DNA of 64,000 bases, taken from NCBI GenBank assembly GCA_025210235.1, contig JAOASG010000056.1, positions 1-64,000 on the forward strand, written 5' to 3'. The notes under the pieces are model-generated. The model saw nothing but the letters and a program-made list of their open reading frames with translations. It was not told the origin of the DNA and did not search any database. Made by a program: the position numbers and the translations under genes. Each line of letters starts with the position of its first letter. The first letter of the stretch is position 1. This stretch comes from Vallitalea sp. GTDB lineage: Bacteria; Bacillota; Clostridia; Lachnospirales; Vallitaleaceae. Shown here piece by piece: positions 36,903-46,417 of the stretch.

Positions 36903-38156
36903 TTAAAAATATGTATCAACTAAATACTTTGAGTATTTAATACAATTTTCCATAGATATAGTACTCATAATTTCTCCTGCGAGAAATAAATTATTCTTCC
37001 CTTGTATTTTAGTCATTTTATCATAAAATCCTTTTTGCAAAGTACTAGTATCTACATATGGGGAATGTTTCCATTGCTTAGTTTGATAAAGTCTTGGATT
37101 ATAAAAACCTAATTTTAATAAATCTTGTTTCACAGTCTTTAATAATATTTGTTTGGATTTTTCAGTATGGTTATACGCATAAACCATAACCAACTCTTCG
37201 CCCTCACATGTATGCCATCTAGAATTCCATAATATAATATGTCCCCTCTTATTACTAGATAAATTATCTAATACAAATCCGCATTTTTTGGGAACCTTCT
37301 CAACTATAAATGCATAAACATTAAAATCTTGATACTTAATAGATCTTAAAAAATCTTGCATCTCAAGATCTTCATTATAAAAATCATAAAATTGATTTAA
37401 AGGAGTTGTTAAAACTACTTTATCAAATTCAGCCACTTCGAAATCAGTATGTACAAATACTTTGTTATCCTTTGATGAAGCAATTTTTATTACATTCTGT
37501 GTTAATCTTATATCTTTAATTTGTTGTTCTAACGCATTTATTAATTTAGAAACCCCCTCTTTCCATGTATAAAGATGAGGCAATTCCATAAAACTCATTA
37601 AGTTATCATAGCTCATTACCTTAAGAACATAAATAGCTGGAACAACATTAATATCTCCTAACCCATAACTTGTAAAATAATTAGTATAAATAGTTTTTAA
37701 AATATCAAAGTTATTTACGTCACACCATTTAGCAAAAGGTAACATTAAACATTCATCTAAATTATAAATATTAGCGTCCTCAATATTATTATAGTGAGCT
37801 AAAACATCTGGTAACCTATTAAGCTCTTCAACAAAATTCTCCACTGATTCCTTTGGTATTTGCATAATTCTCTTACCATTAGCATCATAGTTTACACGAT
37901 ATAATTTAGGTCCATCAACTTTTATATTATGACTTTTTATAAAATCTGTTAAAAACTTTTGATTAGGTAATCCAAAAAGTGCTCCAAATTCATAAGCTTT
38001 TCCATTATACCAAATTGTATGTAATTTACCACCTAGCCTATTTTCTTTTTCAAAAACAGTAACATTTTTATATCCTTTTTTTTGTAAAAATTCTGCTATA
38101 AGTAGCCCTGAAAATCCTCCACCAATAATCGCAACCTTACATTCCTTTTTATTCAT
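36903..38156 (-). CDS. Flavin amine-oxidase-like NAD(P)/FAD-binding protein
   Basis: 417 residues. The N-terminal dinucleotide motif is AIIGGGFSGLLIAEFLQKKG, followed by a glutamate (VFEKENRLGGKLHT) that binds the FAD ribose and the GG doublet typical of amine oxidases, desaturases and protoporphyrinogen oxidases. The C-terminal FAD motif (NLFLAGEIMSTISMENCIKYSKYL) is present. There is no signal peptide. The ATG at 38156 overlaps the last codons of the integrase-like gene, so the two are translationally coupled. The substrate is unknown. The coupling to a DNA-binding/integrase-like protein is very unusual. Confidence 0.75.
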   Translation of the reverse strand: MNKKECKVAIIGGGFSGLLIAEFLQKKGYKNVTVFEKENRLGGKLHTIWYNGKAYEFGALFGLPNQKFLTDFIKSHNIKVDGPKLYRVNYDANGKRIMQIPKESVENFVEELNRLPDVLAHYNNIEDANIYNLDECLMLPFAKWCDVNNFDILKTIYTNYFTSYGLGDINVVPAIYVLKVMSYDNLMSFMELPHLYTWKEGVSKLINALEQQIKDIRLTQNVIKIASSKDNKVFVHTDFEVAEFDKVVLTTPLNQFYDFYNEDLEMQDFLRSIKYQDFNVYAFIVEKVPKKCGFVLDNLSSNKRGHIILWNSRWHTCEGEELVMVYAYNHTEKSKQILLKTVKQDLLKLGFYNPRLYQTKQWKHSPYVDTSTLQKGFYDKMTKIQGKNNLFLAGEIMSTISMENCIKYSKYLVDTYF

Positions 38157-39210
38157 TCTTATCTCTCCGTTTAATTGAACTAAATAATGTCAAAATCCAT
38201 AGTGGTAATGCATCTATATCAACATTATTATTAGAAATTGATTCTAAGATAACTTTTGCAGGTACTTCCCCTTTATTACATCCACTTGTAATCTTTCTAG
38301 AAAAATTATAATTTCTTATAAATTTATGAAGTGAACATTCCACTTTTATAAAAGAATCAATATTCTTTTCTTTAGGAATTTTACTATAAAATTCATTTAC
38401 TAATATTTTATTAAAATCATTGATTTCATCTATAATTGTACTTTTATCTGATTCAATAAACATATGATTAAAATTAAAATTATTAATAATTTCTTTATAC
38501 TTATTATTTTTTACGAAATATGGGATAAATTCTCTGTTTTTTTCAGTATAAAGATTCTCTATAGATAGACCAATAGTATTCATTAAATAACCTAGTTTAA
38601 GTTCAAAAAAATTCCATATATCAATATCTTGTTTTTTATTATATATTTTAACAGCACACCATTTTGAATAAGTATCATAAATACTATATTGATAAATTTT
38701 TCCTATACCTTCATATGTACCTATGTAGTCTATTCTTTGAATTACTATATTTCCAGGATAATTTTTATCAATGTTTTCATGAAGTTTAGGATTATTATTC
38801 TTTTTGTTAACATAAAAACGAACATCTTTGTTTCTAGAATATTCTACTCTTTGATTTTTTTTTGTCAAGTTATGTCTTTTTAAAACATTATAAATTCCCG
38901 ATACGCCAATATTAGTCCCTTCTGTTTTGAGTTCATAATAAATTCTCTTAGGCCCATCTTCTGGAAATCTTTCTACATATGATAAAATTTCATGCTCAAT
39001 TTTTTTATTAACTTTATTTGGCATATTAGGTTTTGTAGGTTCTTTTACTTCTAGACCAATCATACCATGTTTTTGATAAGCTTTTTTCCAATTATAGTAT
39101 GTAGTTCTTGATATTCCAAACAACTTACATGTTTGTGAAACATTATTTTCTTTTAAAGCATGTTTTAATATCATATATTTATTATGAGAATTAAAACCCT
39201 CTACTTTCAT
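38149..39210 (-). CDS. Domesticated DDE-integrase-like protein (IS481/IS3-type), catalytic triad altered
   Basis: 353 residues. An N-terminal helix-turn-helix (ENNVSQTCKLFGISRTTYYNWKKAYQKHG) and second HTH (FPEDGPKRIYYELKTEG.NIGVSGIYNVLKRHNL) match IS3/IS481 transposases. The integrase core keeps D161 (RIDYIGTYEG) and E262, but the central 'TDNG.EF' reads TEKNREF, with E223 in place of Asp and Gly lost. It is full length, has a good Shine-Dalgarno and ends inside the flavoprotein start. There are no terminal inverted repeats nearby. It looks like an exapted regulator or DNA-binding partner rather than a mobile transposase; residual activity is not excluded. Confidence 0.7.
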   Translation of the reverse strand: MKVEGFNSHNKYMILKHALKENNVSQTCKLFGISRTTYYNWKKAYQKHGMIGLEVKEPTKPNMPNKVNKKIEHEILSYVERFPEDGPKRIYYELKTEGTNIGVSGIYNVLKRHNLTKKNQRVEYSRNKDVRFYVNKKNNNPKLHENIDKNYPGNIVIQRIDYIGTYEGIGKIYQYSIYDTYSKWCAVKIYNKKQDIDIWNFFELKLGYLMNTIGLSIENLYTEKNREFIPYFVKNNKYKEIINNFNFNHMFIESDKSTIIDEINDFNKILVNEFYSKIPKEKNIDSFIKVECSLHKFIRNYNFSRKITSGCNKGEVPAKVILESISNNNVDIDALPLWILTLFSSIKRRDKNE

Positions 39211-39410
39211 AATAGCCCCTCTCTTTTCTTAAGTAATAATAAAAAATAATAAAGATTGTTAAAAAATTGTTTTTTATATTTATGTAAAATCAAACACAAA
39301 AAGCAATTAGTATAGTAATTATTTTATTAGAAATAACTATTAAAATCAATATTAATTTACTATAAAATTCCTATTTTATTTACCTAATTAAGAGATCTTT
39401 ACTAAAGGCA

Positions 39411-39440
39411 AAAAATAGGGTATACTTATACCCTATTTTT
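39411..39440. terminator. Bidirectional terminator of the DUF5692-like gene
   Basis: AAAAATAGGGTATA-CT-TATACCCTATTTTT is a perfect palindrome with A/T tracts on both sides, 50 bases past the stop at 39491. The remaining 200 bases up to 39210 carry no recognised feature beyond the start signals of the integrase-like gene. Confidence 0.85.
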
Positions 39441-39490
39441 ATTTATACTATGTATTATATTTCAAACTTAAATTATTGATATTACTTAAT

Positions 39491-40426
39491 CTAACTATTT
39501 TCTTCAATAACTTTCTTATAAGCCTTTGTATCTGTATAAATTTCATCTTTAAAAGCATTAAGTTTATTCTTACGAATTTTGTGAATCTGATATACTACTA
39601 GTGTAGCATTTGCAATTAATGCTATTAAGCTTACCACAAAAAATGCAGTTGGATTATGAGTAGTAGATACAGGAGCAATACGATCTGCGAAGGAAGGTAC
39701 TGTCATAACAAACATAATCCATAGAGCAAGAGTTTGTGCACGATGCTGTAACCATGCTCCTCTTTTAATAAAGAAAGCAGGTATAGTACATGAACATAAT
39801 AAAGCTACTCCACAATAAATTGAGTGATCAGCTATGCAATTATATGTATATGCAAAATTCCATAAATCATATGCAATTATCCATGCCCAAATCATATCAG
39901 GCCAAATCATATCTTTTGATTTGTTTTTAGAAACAAATATACCAACCCATCCACAAATTGCGACGATATTTAATAATCCAGCTATACCATTCATTATATT
40001 CCATGATCCTGACATTACCCAAAGATTATCAATGTATTCTCCATTCCATGCTCCATATGAATAACATTGAAAATCACGAATTGATGCTTCAAAAATATTA
40101 ACTGCTAAAATAAGTGGCGGAAACCATAATATCCATTTCTTTTTAGCAAGTGATGGTCTATAGCGAATAGCCATAAATCCAAGACATCCTGCAAGAGCAG
40201 AATATGTTTTTACCCAGTTAAACCAAGTACCTGTTCCATATTCATTTCCTGGTGCTGCAGTTTTTGGCCAAACAAAAATAGTTAGTACAATTGGAACAAC
40301 TAAAAAAAGAAATAATCCTCCCCATTTTGTATAACGACCTAGTTCATTAAGCACAATTAAACCAATAATAACTAAAAACACAATTGCCCATCCAGATAAA
40401 GATGTTGTTTCATATAAAATACCCAT
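39491..40426 (-). CDS. Polytopic membrane protein, DUF5692-like
   Basis: 311 residues with about eight membrane helices. Rich in Trp (for example MIWPDMIWAWIIAYDLWNFAYTYNC) with WILWFPPLILAVNIFEASIRD and HRAQTLALWIMFVMTVP. I believe it falls in the DUF5692 group of Clostridial membrane proteins; the function is unknown. It is monocistronic, with AGGAGGG before the ATG, and has a striking 26-bp palindrome (40476-40501) between its promoter and start codon. That suggests tight control by a redox or CRP/FNR-type regulator. Confidence 0.6.
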   Translation of the reverse strand: MGILYETTSLSGWAIVFLVIIGLIVLNELGRYTKWGGLFLFLVVPIVLTIFVWPKTAAPGNEYGTGTWFNWVKTYSALAGCLGFMAIRYRPSLAKKKWILWFPPLILAVNIFEASIRDFQCYSYGAWNGEYIDNLWVMSGSWNIMNGIAGLLNIVAICGWVGIFVSKNKSKDMIWPDMIWAWIIAYDLWNFAYTYNCIADHSIYCGVALLCSCTIPAFFIKRGAWLQHRAQTLALWIMFVMTVPSFADRIAPVSTTHNPTAFFVVSLIALIANATLVVYQIHKIRKNKLNAFKDEIYTDTKAYKKVIEENS

Positions 40427-40475
40427 AACATTTTCCCTCCTGAAATTTAAATTAAAATATTAGCAGATAAAATCA

Positions 40476-40501
40476 CTATTTGTGAATTTAATCACAAATA
40501 G
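40476..40501. promoter_or_regulatory. TGTGA-N6-TCACA palindrome, Rex- or CRP/FNR-type operator
   Basis: CTATTTGTGA and TCACAAATAG are exact reverse complements around ATTTAA. The inner TTGTGAATTTAATCACAA (40480-40497) fits the Rex consensus at 13 of 14 fixed positions and the CRP consensus at all ten. It lies about 10-35 bases downstream of the predicted start of transcription (TATAAT at 40518-40523 on the minus strand), a repressor position. Confidence 0.75.
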
Positions 40502-40560
40502 CCGCTAATTTTAAGTCATTATATTTTACTAAAGTACAAAGTTTCAGATATTATTACAAT

Positions 40561-40578
40561 TCGTTTATAAATTAACAA
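40561..40578. promoter_or_regulatory. Second, weaker Rex-like site
   Basis: TCGTTTATAAATTAACAA has one perfect TTAACAA half and a degenerate second half. It lies upstream of the -35 region of the DUF5692-like gene. By itself it is weak; its nearness to the strong palindrome gives it some weight. Confidence 0.3.
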
Positions 40579-40659
40579 TCTAGCTTCCAAACATATTAAA
40601 TATTACTATATAATATTTAATATGTCAAATAATTAACTATCTTTAATTAAAAAGTTATT

Positions 40660-40717
40660 TGGGAATGAACTTAATTTTTATTAGGATATTTTAACCTAAC
40701 GGATTTTTAGTATTATC
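40660..40717. repeat. Partial copy of the 1-361 hairpin element (inner part)
   Basis: GGGAATGAACTTAATTTTTA-TTAGGAT.TTTTAACCT-AACGGATTTTTA matches 215-263 of the first element at about 85% identity by eye, including TTAGGATAATTTAACCT and ACGGATTTTTA. The arms are mostly missing. It lies directly downstream of the chemoreceptor gene. Confidence 0.7.
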
Positions 40718-40728
40718 AATTAACGTTT

Positions 40729-42723
40729 TTATTTATACTTAAATTTTCTTATACTATCATCCATTACAGTAGCTATTAAAGCTAATTCTTCACTGGATTT
40801 TGCCATATTTTCCATAGATATAGTTTGCTCTTCAACAGAAGCATTAACCTCTTTTGTAGAAGCTGCTGATTGTTGTGATAAATCTAAAATACTTTCTATT
40901 GATGCAAATGTCTTTATTTTATTTTTAGAAATAATATCAAATGCATACATTAGTTTTTCAAGTTCTTCTGTTACCTCTTTTGTAGAGCTTTGAATAACAT
41001 CGTAGGAATTTATAGTTTTATTTAAATATTTATTTACATTGTTAATAACAACTGAAGACCGATTCATACTGTCGTCAGTAATATTAATCTTATTTGTCAT
41101 TGTTCCAAGAATATTTGATATGTTTTTTGTTGCCTTTTCTGTTTCTTCTGCTAATATTTTTATTTCCTCTGCAACAACTGCAAATCCTCTACCAGATTCA
41201 CCAGCTCTAGCTGCTTCAATAGATGCATTTAAAGCTAATAAATTAGTTTGACTAGCGATGCTTGAAATTGTATTTAATATATCAACTATTGATTTTGATT
41301 GCTCTGCTAATTCTTGTGTATTATGCTTTACCTTTCCTGCTATTTCAACATTCAAATCAAATTCTTCTTTCAGTCTTTCTACTGTATCTTTACCATTTTG
41401 TGTTACTTCTTGAACTTTACTTGAACTCTCATTTACTTCTTTACCTGTTTTTTGTAAATCAACAATTAACTCCCCTAACTGTGATAATTCTTTAACTGCA
41501 CTTTTAGATTCACCAGCTTGTTCGTTAGCTCCAGTAGCAATCATTTCTATTTCTTTTGCAATTTCATCAGCAGTAATAGTATTTTCATTAATTATGTCAA
41601 AGAGTTTTTTTGAAGAGATACTTAATTTATTGGAAGCACTATGTATTTCTGTAATTACTTTTTTTGTGTTTTCTGATATAGTGTAAAAAGCTCTTGCCAA
41701 ATCACCAATCTCATCTTTAGCTCTCAGATATTTATCAGGTACTTTAGTAGTTAAATCTAATTCAGACATTATTTTAGCATGTTTAGTTACTAAAATTATT
41801 GGTTTAATCAATACACTACCTACAAAATATATAATACCTATAGCAATAATATTTACTATAACAAAGAATATGATTGCATTTTTTCTAAATCTAAGTATTT
41901 CTTCAATTAGTTCTTTTTCTGGTACTTTTATAGCAATACTCCATCCTGTGTCTCCAACTGGATGATATCCACATTGGTATTTATTTCCTTCATATACATA
42001 TTCATTTACCCCTGATTTTCCTTTTATCATATTCTCTACTATTTTTGCTAATTGAATAAATTGGCTATCTGTTTTAGCTTTTTCTATTATATTTTCTTGT
42101 CTTATAACAACTTGAATATCAGGATGAGCTATTACTGTCCCTTTACTATTAATGATAAACGCTTTCCCATTTTCTTTGATTTTTATGTTATTTATTTTAT
42201 TCCTTAGTACTATTCCATCAGGAATACCAACAATAACTCCATCAATTGAACCATTTTTAATTGGTGCTGACGTAAAGAGATTTAATGTTTTATTTTTAAT
42301 ATCAGTAATAAGATCACTAAAATATACATTTCCATTTATCGCTTCTTTAAAATACTTATTATCAGCAATGTTAATTCTTGTTCCATCTAAAAATTTTGCA
42401 TTACCATTCTTATCCACAATAAATATATCTTTAAACTTTTCATTATTTTCAATCTCATTTTTTAATATTACTTTTTGAGTTTCCCAGTCCATAGAACGAA
42501 TTCCATTCATATATGATAATCTTTCAATAAATTCCTTTCTCTCTATAATTAATTCATTTATATTATCACTATAGGCTTTTGTTAACTCATTTAACTCTTC
42601 ATCAACAGTATTGTGTATTACTTTTATTGAATAATTAAAACCCATGATCCCAAAAACAGTGCTGATTAATATCATAATTATTGAAAAATACGCTATTAAT
42701 TTAATTCTTATACTTTTGAACAT
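40729..42723 (-). CDS. Methyl-accepting chemotaxis protein with dCache-type sensor
   Basis: About 664 residues from the ATG at 42723 (GGAGA upstream). The first membrane helix is at about 9-30, an extracellular double-Cache domain follows ([26 protein letters not shown] ... [20 protein letters not shown]), then a second membrane helix ([19 protein letters not shown]), a HAMP, and the signalling tip [39 protein letters not shown]. The sensor type often binds amino acids or small organic acids. No chemotaxis genes are adjacent. Confidence 0.93.
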   Translation of the reverse strand: MFKSIRIKLIAYFSIIMILISTVFGIMGFNYSIKVIHNTVDEELNELTKAYSDNINELIIERKEFIERLSYMNGIRSMDWETQKVILKNEIENNEKFKDIFIVDKNGNAKFLDGTRINIADNKYFKEAINGNVYFSDLITDIKNKTLNLFTSAPIKNGSIDGVIVGIPDGIVLRNKINNIKIKENGKAFIINSKGTVIAHPDIQVVIRQENIIEKAKTDSQFIQLAKIVENMIKGKSGVNEYVYEGNKYQCGYHPVGDTGWSIAIKVPEKELIEEILRFRKNAIIFFVIVNIIAIGIIYFVGSVLIKPIILVTKHAKIMSELDLTTKVPDKYLRAKDEIGDLARAFYTISENTKKVITEIHSASNKLSISSKKLFDIINENTITADEIAKEIEMIATGANEQAGESKSAVKELSQLGELIVDLQKTGKEVNESSSKVQEVTQNGKDTVERLKEEFDLNVEIAGKVKHNTQELAEQSKSIVDILNTISSIASQTNLLALNASIEAARAGESGRGFAVVAEEIKILAEETEKATKNISNILGTMTNKINITDDSMNRSSVVINNVNKYLNKTINSYDVIQSSTKEVTEELEKLMYAFDIISKNKIKTFASIESILDLSQQSAASTKEVNASVEEQTISMENMAKSSEELALIATVMDDSIRKFKYK

Positions 42724-43044
42724 TAGTATTCTCCTATCTTTTAATATTATTTCATACAATGTTTTATTATAGCAACTATCTTAATTATTTACTTTGTCAA
42801 ATGCTAGGTTTTATTAAGATATTTATTTACTTAATTATATATTATATCTAAAATTTTGTAATTAATTATATATATATTTGTATATTAGTAAAATTAAATA
42901 TAAATTTAATTATATCTTATATTATATTTATTATTATTTTCAATAATATAAATAATAAAAAAATAAGCAATAAAAAAGATTAACTTTTAAATTACTTATT
43001 TTTACACATATTCTATAGACAATAAACTTTAATAATTGCTTGTA
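42724..43044. other. Very AT-rich intergenic region
   Basis: About 320 bases, close to 90% A+T. AAAAATAAG (42959) and CTTATTTTT (42995) could form a weak terminator for the AraC gene at 43045. Nothing else is recognisable. Confidence 0.4.
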
Positions 43045-43896
43045 CTAACATTCACCAATTTTAAATATATTAACTCTATCTACTGGTAAATTCTCAATAC
43101 TACATTCTCCAATATAATTATCTTTATATAACTTCCTAAACTCTGAGGGAGTACAATTAAAGAATTTTTTAAAGTATTTAATCATATATTTAGGATCAGA
43201 AAAACCACAATATTCCCCAATATAAGTTATTCCAATATTAGTTGATAAAATCATCTTAGTGGCATTTTCAACCATTATAATATGTTTAAGCCACTTATAC
43301 CCATGTCCATATCTTTCTACAATATCTTGTCTTAAATAACTATAATTTACTCCAATATAACTTGCAACTTCTTTTAAAGAATATTCCTTATATTCTCCAT
43401 CTGATAACATAACTGATTTATATAATTGTGTATTTCTTTGACATATTTTTTTGCTAAATTTCTTTAGCTCAATACCACAAGTTATATAATCAAAATTTTC
43501 AGTAAGGTAGCTAAGGAGTTCATATGCATTATTGTCTGTATTTTGATTTATAATAAGTTTATCAATATATTCTCTAAGCTTATTATATTTACACTCATGC
43601 AGTTCTCCATTTTTTGATGAATTACAATAAAATACTATTTGATCAAAATTATCAATAACTTTTTCACAATATAAAGCATCTATATATGTAAGTGATACTA
43701 TGTTTTCTTCGGTGATACTTTCGATTTGATGAATCTCACCAACGTTAAATATTATTATATCATCCTTTTTTAAGTAACTATCCTCAGCCCTTACCCTTAC
43801 TTTTATAACTCCTTTTATAACCCTAAATAATACAATTCCATTATGCCAATGGTATGAATGTTTCTTAGTAGTACAAAAAATTGATTTTATAAACAT
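43045..43896 (-). CDS. AraC-family transcriptional regulator
   Basis: 283 residues. An N-terminal cupin-like domain (KKHSYHWHNGIVLFRVIKG ... YLKKDDIIIFNVGEIHQIES) and C-terminal AraC helices (YSLKEVASYIGVNYSYLRQDIVERYG ... ITYIGEYCGFSDPKYMIKYFKKFFNCTPSEFRKLYK). It starts 31 bases after the nfnB-like stop and may be read from the same transcript. Its target is unknown. Confidence 0.82.
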   Translation of the reverse strand: MFIKSIFCTTKKHSYHWHNGIVLFRVIKGVIKVRVRAEDSYLKKDDIIIFNVGEIHQIESITEENIVSLTYIDALYCEKVIDNFDQIVFYCNSSKNGELHECKYNKLREYIDKLIINQNTDNNAYELLSYLTENFDYITCGIELKKFSKKICQRNTQLYKSVMLSDGEYKEYSLKEVASYIGVNYSYLRQDIVERYGHGYKWLKHIIMVENATKMILSTNIGITYIGEYCGFSDPKYMIKYFKKFFNCTPSEFRKLYKDNYIGECSIENLPVDRVNIFKIGEC

Positions 43897-43927
43897 TTCT
43901 TCTTTTTTGACCTTTCTTACACATTAC

Positions 43928-45313
43928 CTATTTACTAAGTTCTATGTCTATAGCTTTAGCAGCCTTTTTACCAGCTCCCATAGCAAGAATTACTGTTGCT
44001 GCACCAGTTACTGCATCTCCACCAGCATATACTCTATCTTTAGATGTCTTCATTGTTTCTTCTTCTACTACTATACCTCCCCATTTTTGAATATCTAAAT
44101 TACTAGTAGTTTGCCTTATTAATGGGTTAGGTGTCTGACCTATAGCAATAATTACAGTATCAACATCTATATTAAAATTGCTATCTTCAATTGGGATAGG
44201 TCGTCTTCTACCAGAAGCATCTGCCTCTCCTAGTTCCATTTTAATACAATTTAACCCAGTAACCTTCCCATCATTACCTAAGATTTCTTCTGGATTTGTT
44301 AAAGTTTTAAATATTATTTCTTCTTCTTTTGCATGATGAACCTCTTCTAATCTTGCTGGAAGTTCGTTTTCACCTCTTCTATATACTATATATACATTCT
44401 CAGCCCCAAGTCTTTTGGCTGTTCTTGCTGCATCCATTGCAACATTTCCACCACCAACTACGGCAACATTTTTCCCAACTTTTACTGGTGTTGCTGAATC
44501 TTTTTGATATGCCTTCATAAGATTTACTCTTGTTAAAAATTCATTAGCAGAATATACTCCATTTAGATTTTCACCTTTAATATTCATAAACCTAGGAAGT
44601 CCTGCTCCACTACCAATAAATACTGATTTGAAACCTTCCTCTATTAATTCATCCACTGTAATTGATCTACCAACTAAGACGTTTTTCTTAATTTTTACAC
44701 CTAATTTTTTAACATTCTCTACTTCTTCTTGTACTAATTTTTTAGGAAGTCTAAATTCTGGTATTCCGTAAGATAAAACTCCACCTGTTTTATGTAATGC
44801 TTCAAAAATAGTAACATCATAACCTTTTTTAGCAAGCTCTGATGCACATGAAAGCCCTGCTGGTCCTGAGCCTACAACCGCAACCTTTATGTTGTTATCA
44901 GACTCAATTATACTTTCACTTTCATTTCCATTTTTCATATGATAATCTGCTACAAATCTTTCCAATCTTCCTATTCCAACAGGCTCACCTTTAATTCCTC
45001 TAATACACTTACCCTCACACTGATTTTCTTGTGGACAGACTCTTCCACATATAGCTGGTAAAGAGTTTTCCCTTGTTATAATTTGATATGCTTGTTCAAA
45101 TTCTCCTTGGGCAATCGCACTCATAAACTCTGGTATTGGTACATTAACTGGACATCCTGATACACAGGGTTTGTTTTTACATTGAAAACATCTTTTTGCT
45201 TCTTCAATCGCTTCTTCTTCTGTGTAACCAAGTACTACCTCTTTGAAGTTTTTATTTCTAACAAGTGGATCTTGCTCTTTTATTTTTGTTTTTGTTAAAG
45301 CAGTATTTCGCAT
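43928..45313 (-). CDS. nfnB: NfnB/SudA-type NADPH-dependent flavoprotein (glutamate synthase small-subunit-like)
   Basis: 461 residues. The N-terminal cluster region CFQCKNKPCVSGCPVNVPIPEF and CGRVCPQENQCEGKC binds [4Fe-4S] centres. Two Rossmann motifs follow: VAVVGSGPAGLSCASELAKKG for FAD and VAVVGGGNVAMDAARTAKRLG for NADPH. Adjacent to the NfnA-like gene with a 3-base gap, it forms the bifurcating NADH-dependent ferredoxin:NADP+ oxidoreductase (or sulfide dehydrogenase SudAB), linking ferredoxin to NADPH. The glutamate synthase large subunit is not here, which supports Nfn over Glt. Confidence 0.9.
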   Translation of the reverse strand: MRNTALTKTKIKEQDPLVRNKNFKEVVLGYTEEEAIEEAKRCFQCKNKPCVSGCPVNVPIPEFMSAIAQGEFEQAYQIITRENSLPAICGRVCPQENQCEGKCIRGIKGEPVGIGRLERFVADYHMKNGNESESIIESDNNIKVAVVGSGPAGLSCASELAKKGYDVTIFEALHKTGGVLSYGIPEFRLPKKLVQEEVENVKKLGVKIKKNVLVGRSITVDELIEEGFKSVFIGSGAGLPRFMNIKGENLNGVYSANEFLTRVNLMKAYQKDSATPVKVGKNVAVVGGGNVAMDAARTAKRLGAENVYIVYRRGENELPARLEEVHHAKEEEIIFKTLTNPEEILGNDGKVTGLNCIKMELGEADASGRRRPIPIEDSNFNIDVDTVIIAIGQTPNPLIRQTTSNLDIQKWGGIVVEEETMKTSKDRVYAGGDAVTGAATVILAMGAGKKAAKAIDIELSK

Positions 45314-45316
45314 TAT

Positions 45317-46144
45317 CTATCCCTCCAATCCTAATCTACAATTATGATCATGTTCTTCTTCTTTGTACATACCTTGTCGTCTGATAGCTTCATCAAAATC
45401 AACCTTGTGACCATTAAAATCAGGTCCGTCTACACAAGCAAATTTCACTTCGCCACCAACAGTTACTCTACATCCTCCACACATTCCTGTTCCATCTATC
45501 ATGATTGGATTTAATGATACATTTGTCTTAATATCATGTTCTTTTGTAATTTGACATACTGCTTTCATCATAACTAACGGTCCTATAGCTATAACTAAAT
45601 CATATTTATTGCCTTCATCTATTAATTTATTAAGATAATCTGTTACAAAACCTTTAATTCCTTTAGATCCATCATTAGTTGCAAAATAAGTATTATCACA
45701 AACATTTTCTACTTCATCTTTTAAAATAATAAGTTCATCATTTCTTCCACCAAGTATTGTATCTACTTCAGCACCAAGTTCTTTTAATTTTTTAAGTTGT
45801 GGGTATAATGGAGCAATTCCAACCCCTCCACCTATACCAAGTACTTTTTTAACAGGTTTTAGGGGGGCTTCTTTTCCAAGTGGTCCTACAAAATCTTCTA
45901 CACTATCTCCCACTTGTTTTTGACTTAATTTTCTTGTTGAATACCCAACTACTTGATATATTATTGTTACTGTTTCTTCTTCCCTATTATAGTCTGCTAT
46001 AGTTAATGGAATTCTTTCCCCTTCCTCATCAACTCTAAGTATAATAAACTGTCCTGGTTCACATTTCTTTGATACAAAAGGAGCTTTAATCACCATTTTT
46101 TCTACTACATCATTTAATCTCTTTTTTTCTACTATTGTATACAT
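45317..46144 (-). CDS. nfnA: NfnA/SudB-type ferredoxin-NADP reductase subunit
   Basis: 275 residues. FAD-binding barrel (GQFILRVDEEGERIPLTI), NAD-binding domain (VLGIGGGVGIAPLYPQLKKLKELG) and a C-terminal [2Fe-2S] motif DGTGMCGGCRVTVGGEVKFACVDGPDF, with four Cys as in dihydroorotate dehydrogenase electron-transfer subunits. It carries the NADH-facing half of NfnAB. First gene of the operon, with a Rex-like operator between its promoter and ATG. Confidence 0.9.
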   Translation of the reverse strand: MYTIVEKKRLNDVVEKMVIKAPFVSKKCEPGQFIILRVDEEGERIPLTIADYNREEETVTIIYQVVGYSTRKLSQKQVGDSVEDFVGPLGKEAPLKPVKKVLGIGGGVGIAPLYPQLKKLKELGAEVDTILGGRNDELIILKDEVENVCDNTYFATNDGSKGIKGFVTDYLNKLIDEGNKYDLVIAIGPLVMMKAVCQITKEHDIKTNVSLNPIMIDGTGMCGGCRVTVGGEVKFACVDGPDFNGHKVDFDEAIRRQGMYKEEEHDHNCRLGLEG

Positions 46145-46171
46145 TTATACCTCCATGCTTTTATGCTTATA

Positions 46172-46189
46172 TTGTTTATTAATTAACAA
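46172..46189. promoter_or_regulatory. Rex operator upstream of nfnA
   Basis: TTGTTTATTAATTAACAA matches the Clostridial Rex consensus TTGTTAA-N4-TTAACAA at 13 of 14 fixed positions. It lies 28 bases before the ATG and downstream of the predicted promoter, fitting NADH-responsive repression of a redox-balancing enzyme. Confidence 0.7.
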
Positions 46190-46203
46190 TCATAACTATA
46201 TTT

Positions 46204-46215
46204 GATTACATGTAA
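46204..46215. promoter_or_regulatory. Short perfect palindrome near the nfnA promoter
   Basis: ATTACATGTAAT is a 12-bp perfect palindrome at about +10 to +20 of the predicted nfnA transcript. It could be a second operator or chance in AT-rich DNA. Confidence 0.3.
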
Positions 46216-46231
46216 TATTTATTATCATTTC

Positions 46232-46259
46232 ATTATAATTTCAAACAATTATTACTCAA
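46232..46259 (-). promoter_or_regulatory. Promoter of the nfnAB operon
   Basis: On the minus strand: TTGAGT (46254-46259), 16-base spacer, TATAAT (46232-46237). Confidence 0.6.
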
Positions 46260-46278
46260 CCCCTATTATATCAAGGGC

Positions 46279-46307
46279 TTGACAAATTATTACTTTTTAG
46301 TTATTAT
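46279..46307 (+). promoter_or_regulatory. Promoter of the divergent AraC gene
   Basis: TTGACA (46279-46284), 17-base spacer, TATTAT (46302-46307). It overlaps the upstream edge of the divergent nfnA promoter, so the two units may be co-regulated. Confidence 0.6.
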
Positions 46308-46417
46308 CTTTTTACGAGTTAATTATATATCATTTTTTTTAAAAAAACTAACTCAATCTTTTAAATCGTAACTTGCTTTTAAAAATTTGGTATTATTTTA
46401 ACAATAGGTGGTAATAT

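Noticed and set aside
43928-45313. Glutamate synthase small subunit
   Set aside because: No large subunit nearby, and the directly linked [2Fe-2S] reductase partner points to NfnAB/SudAB.
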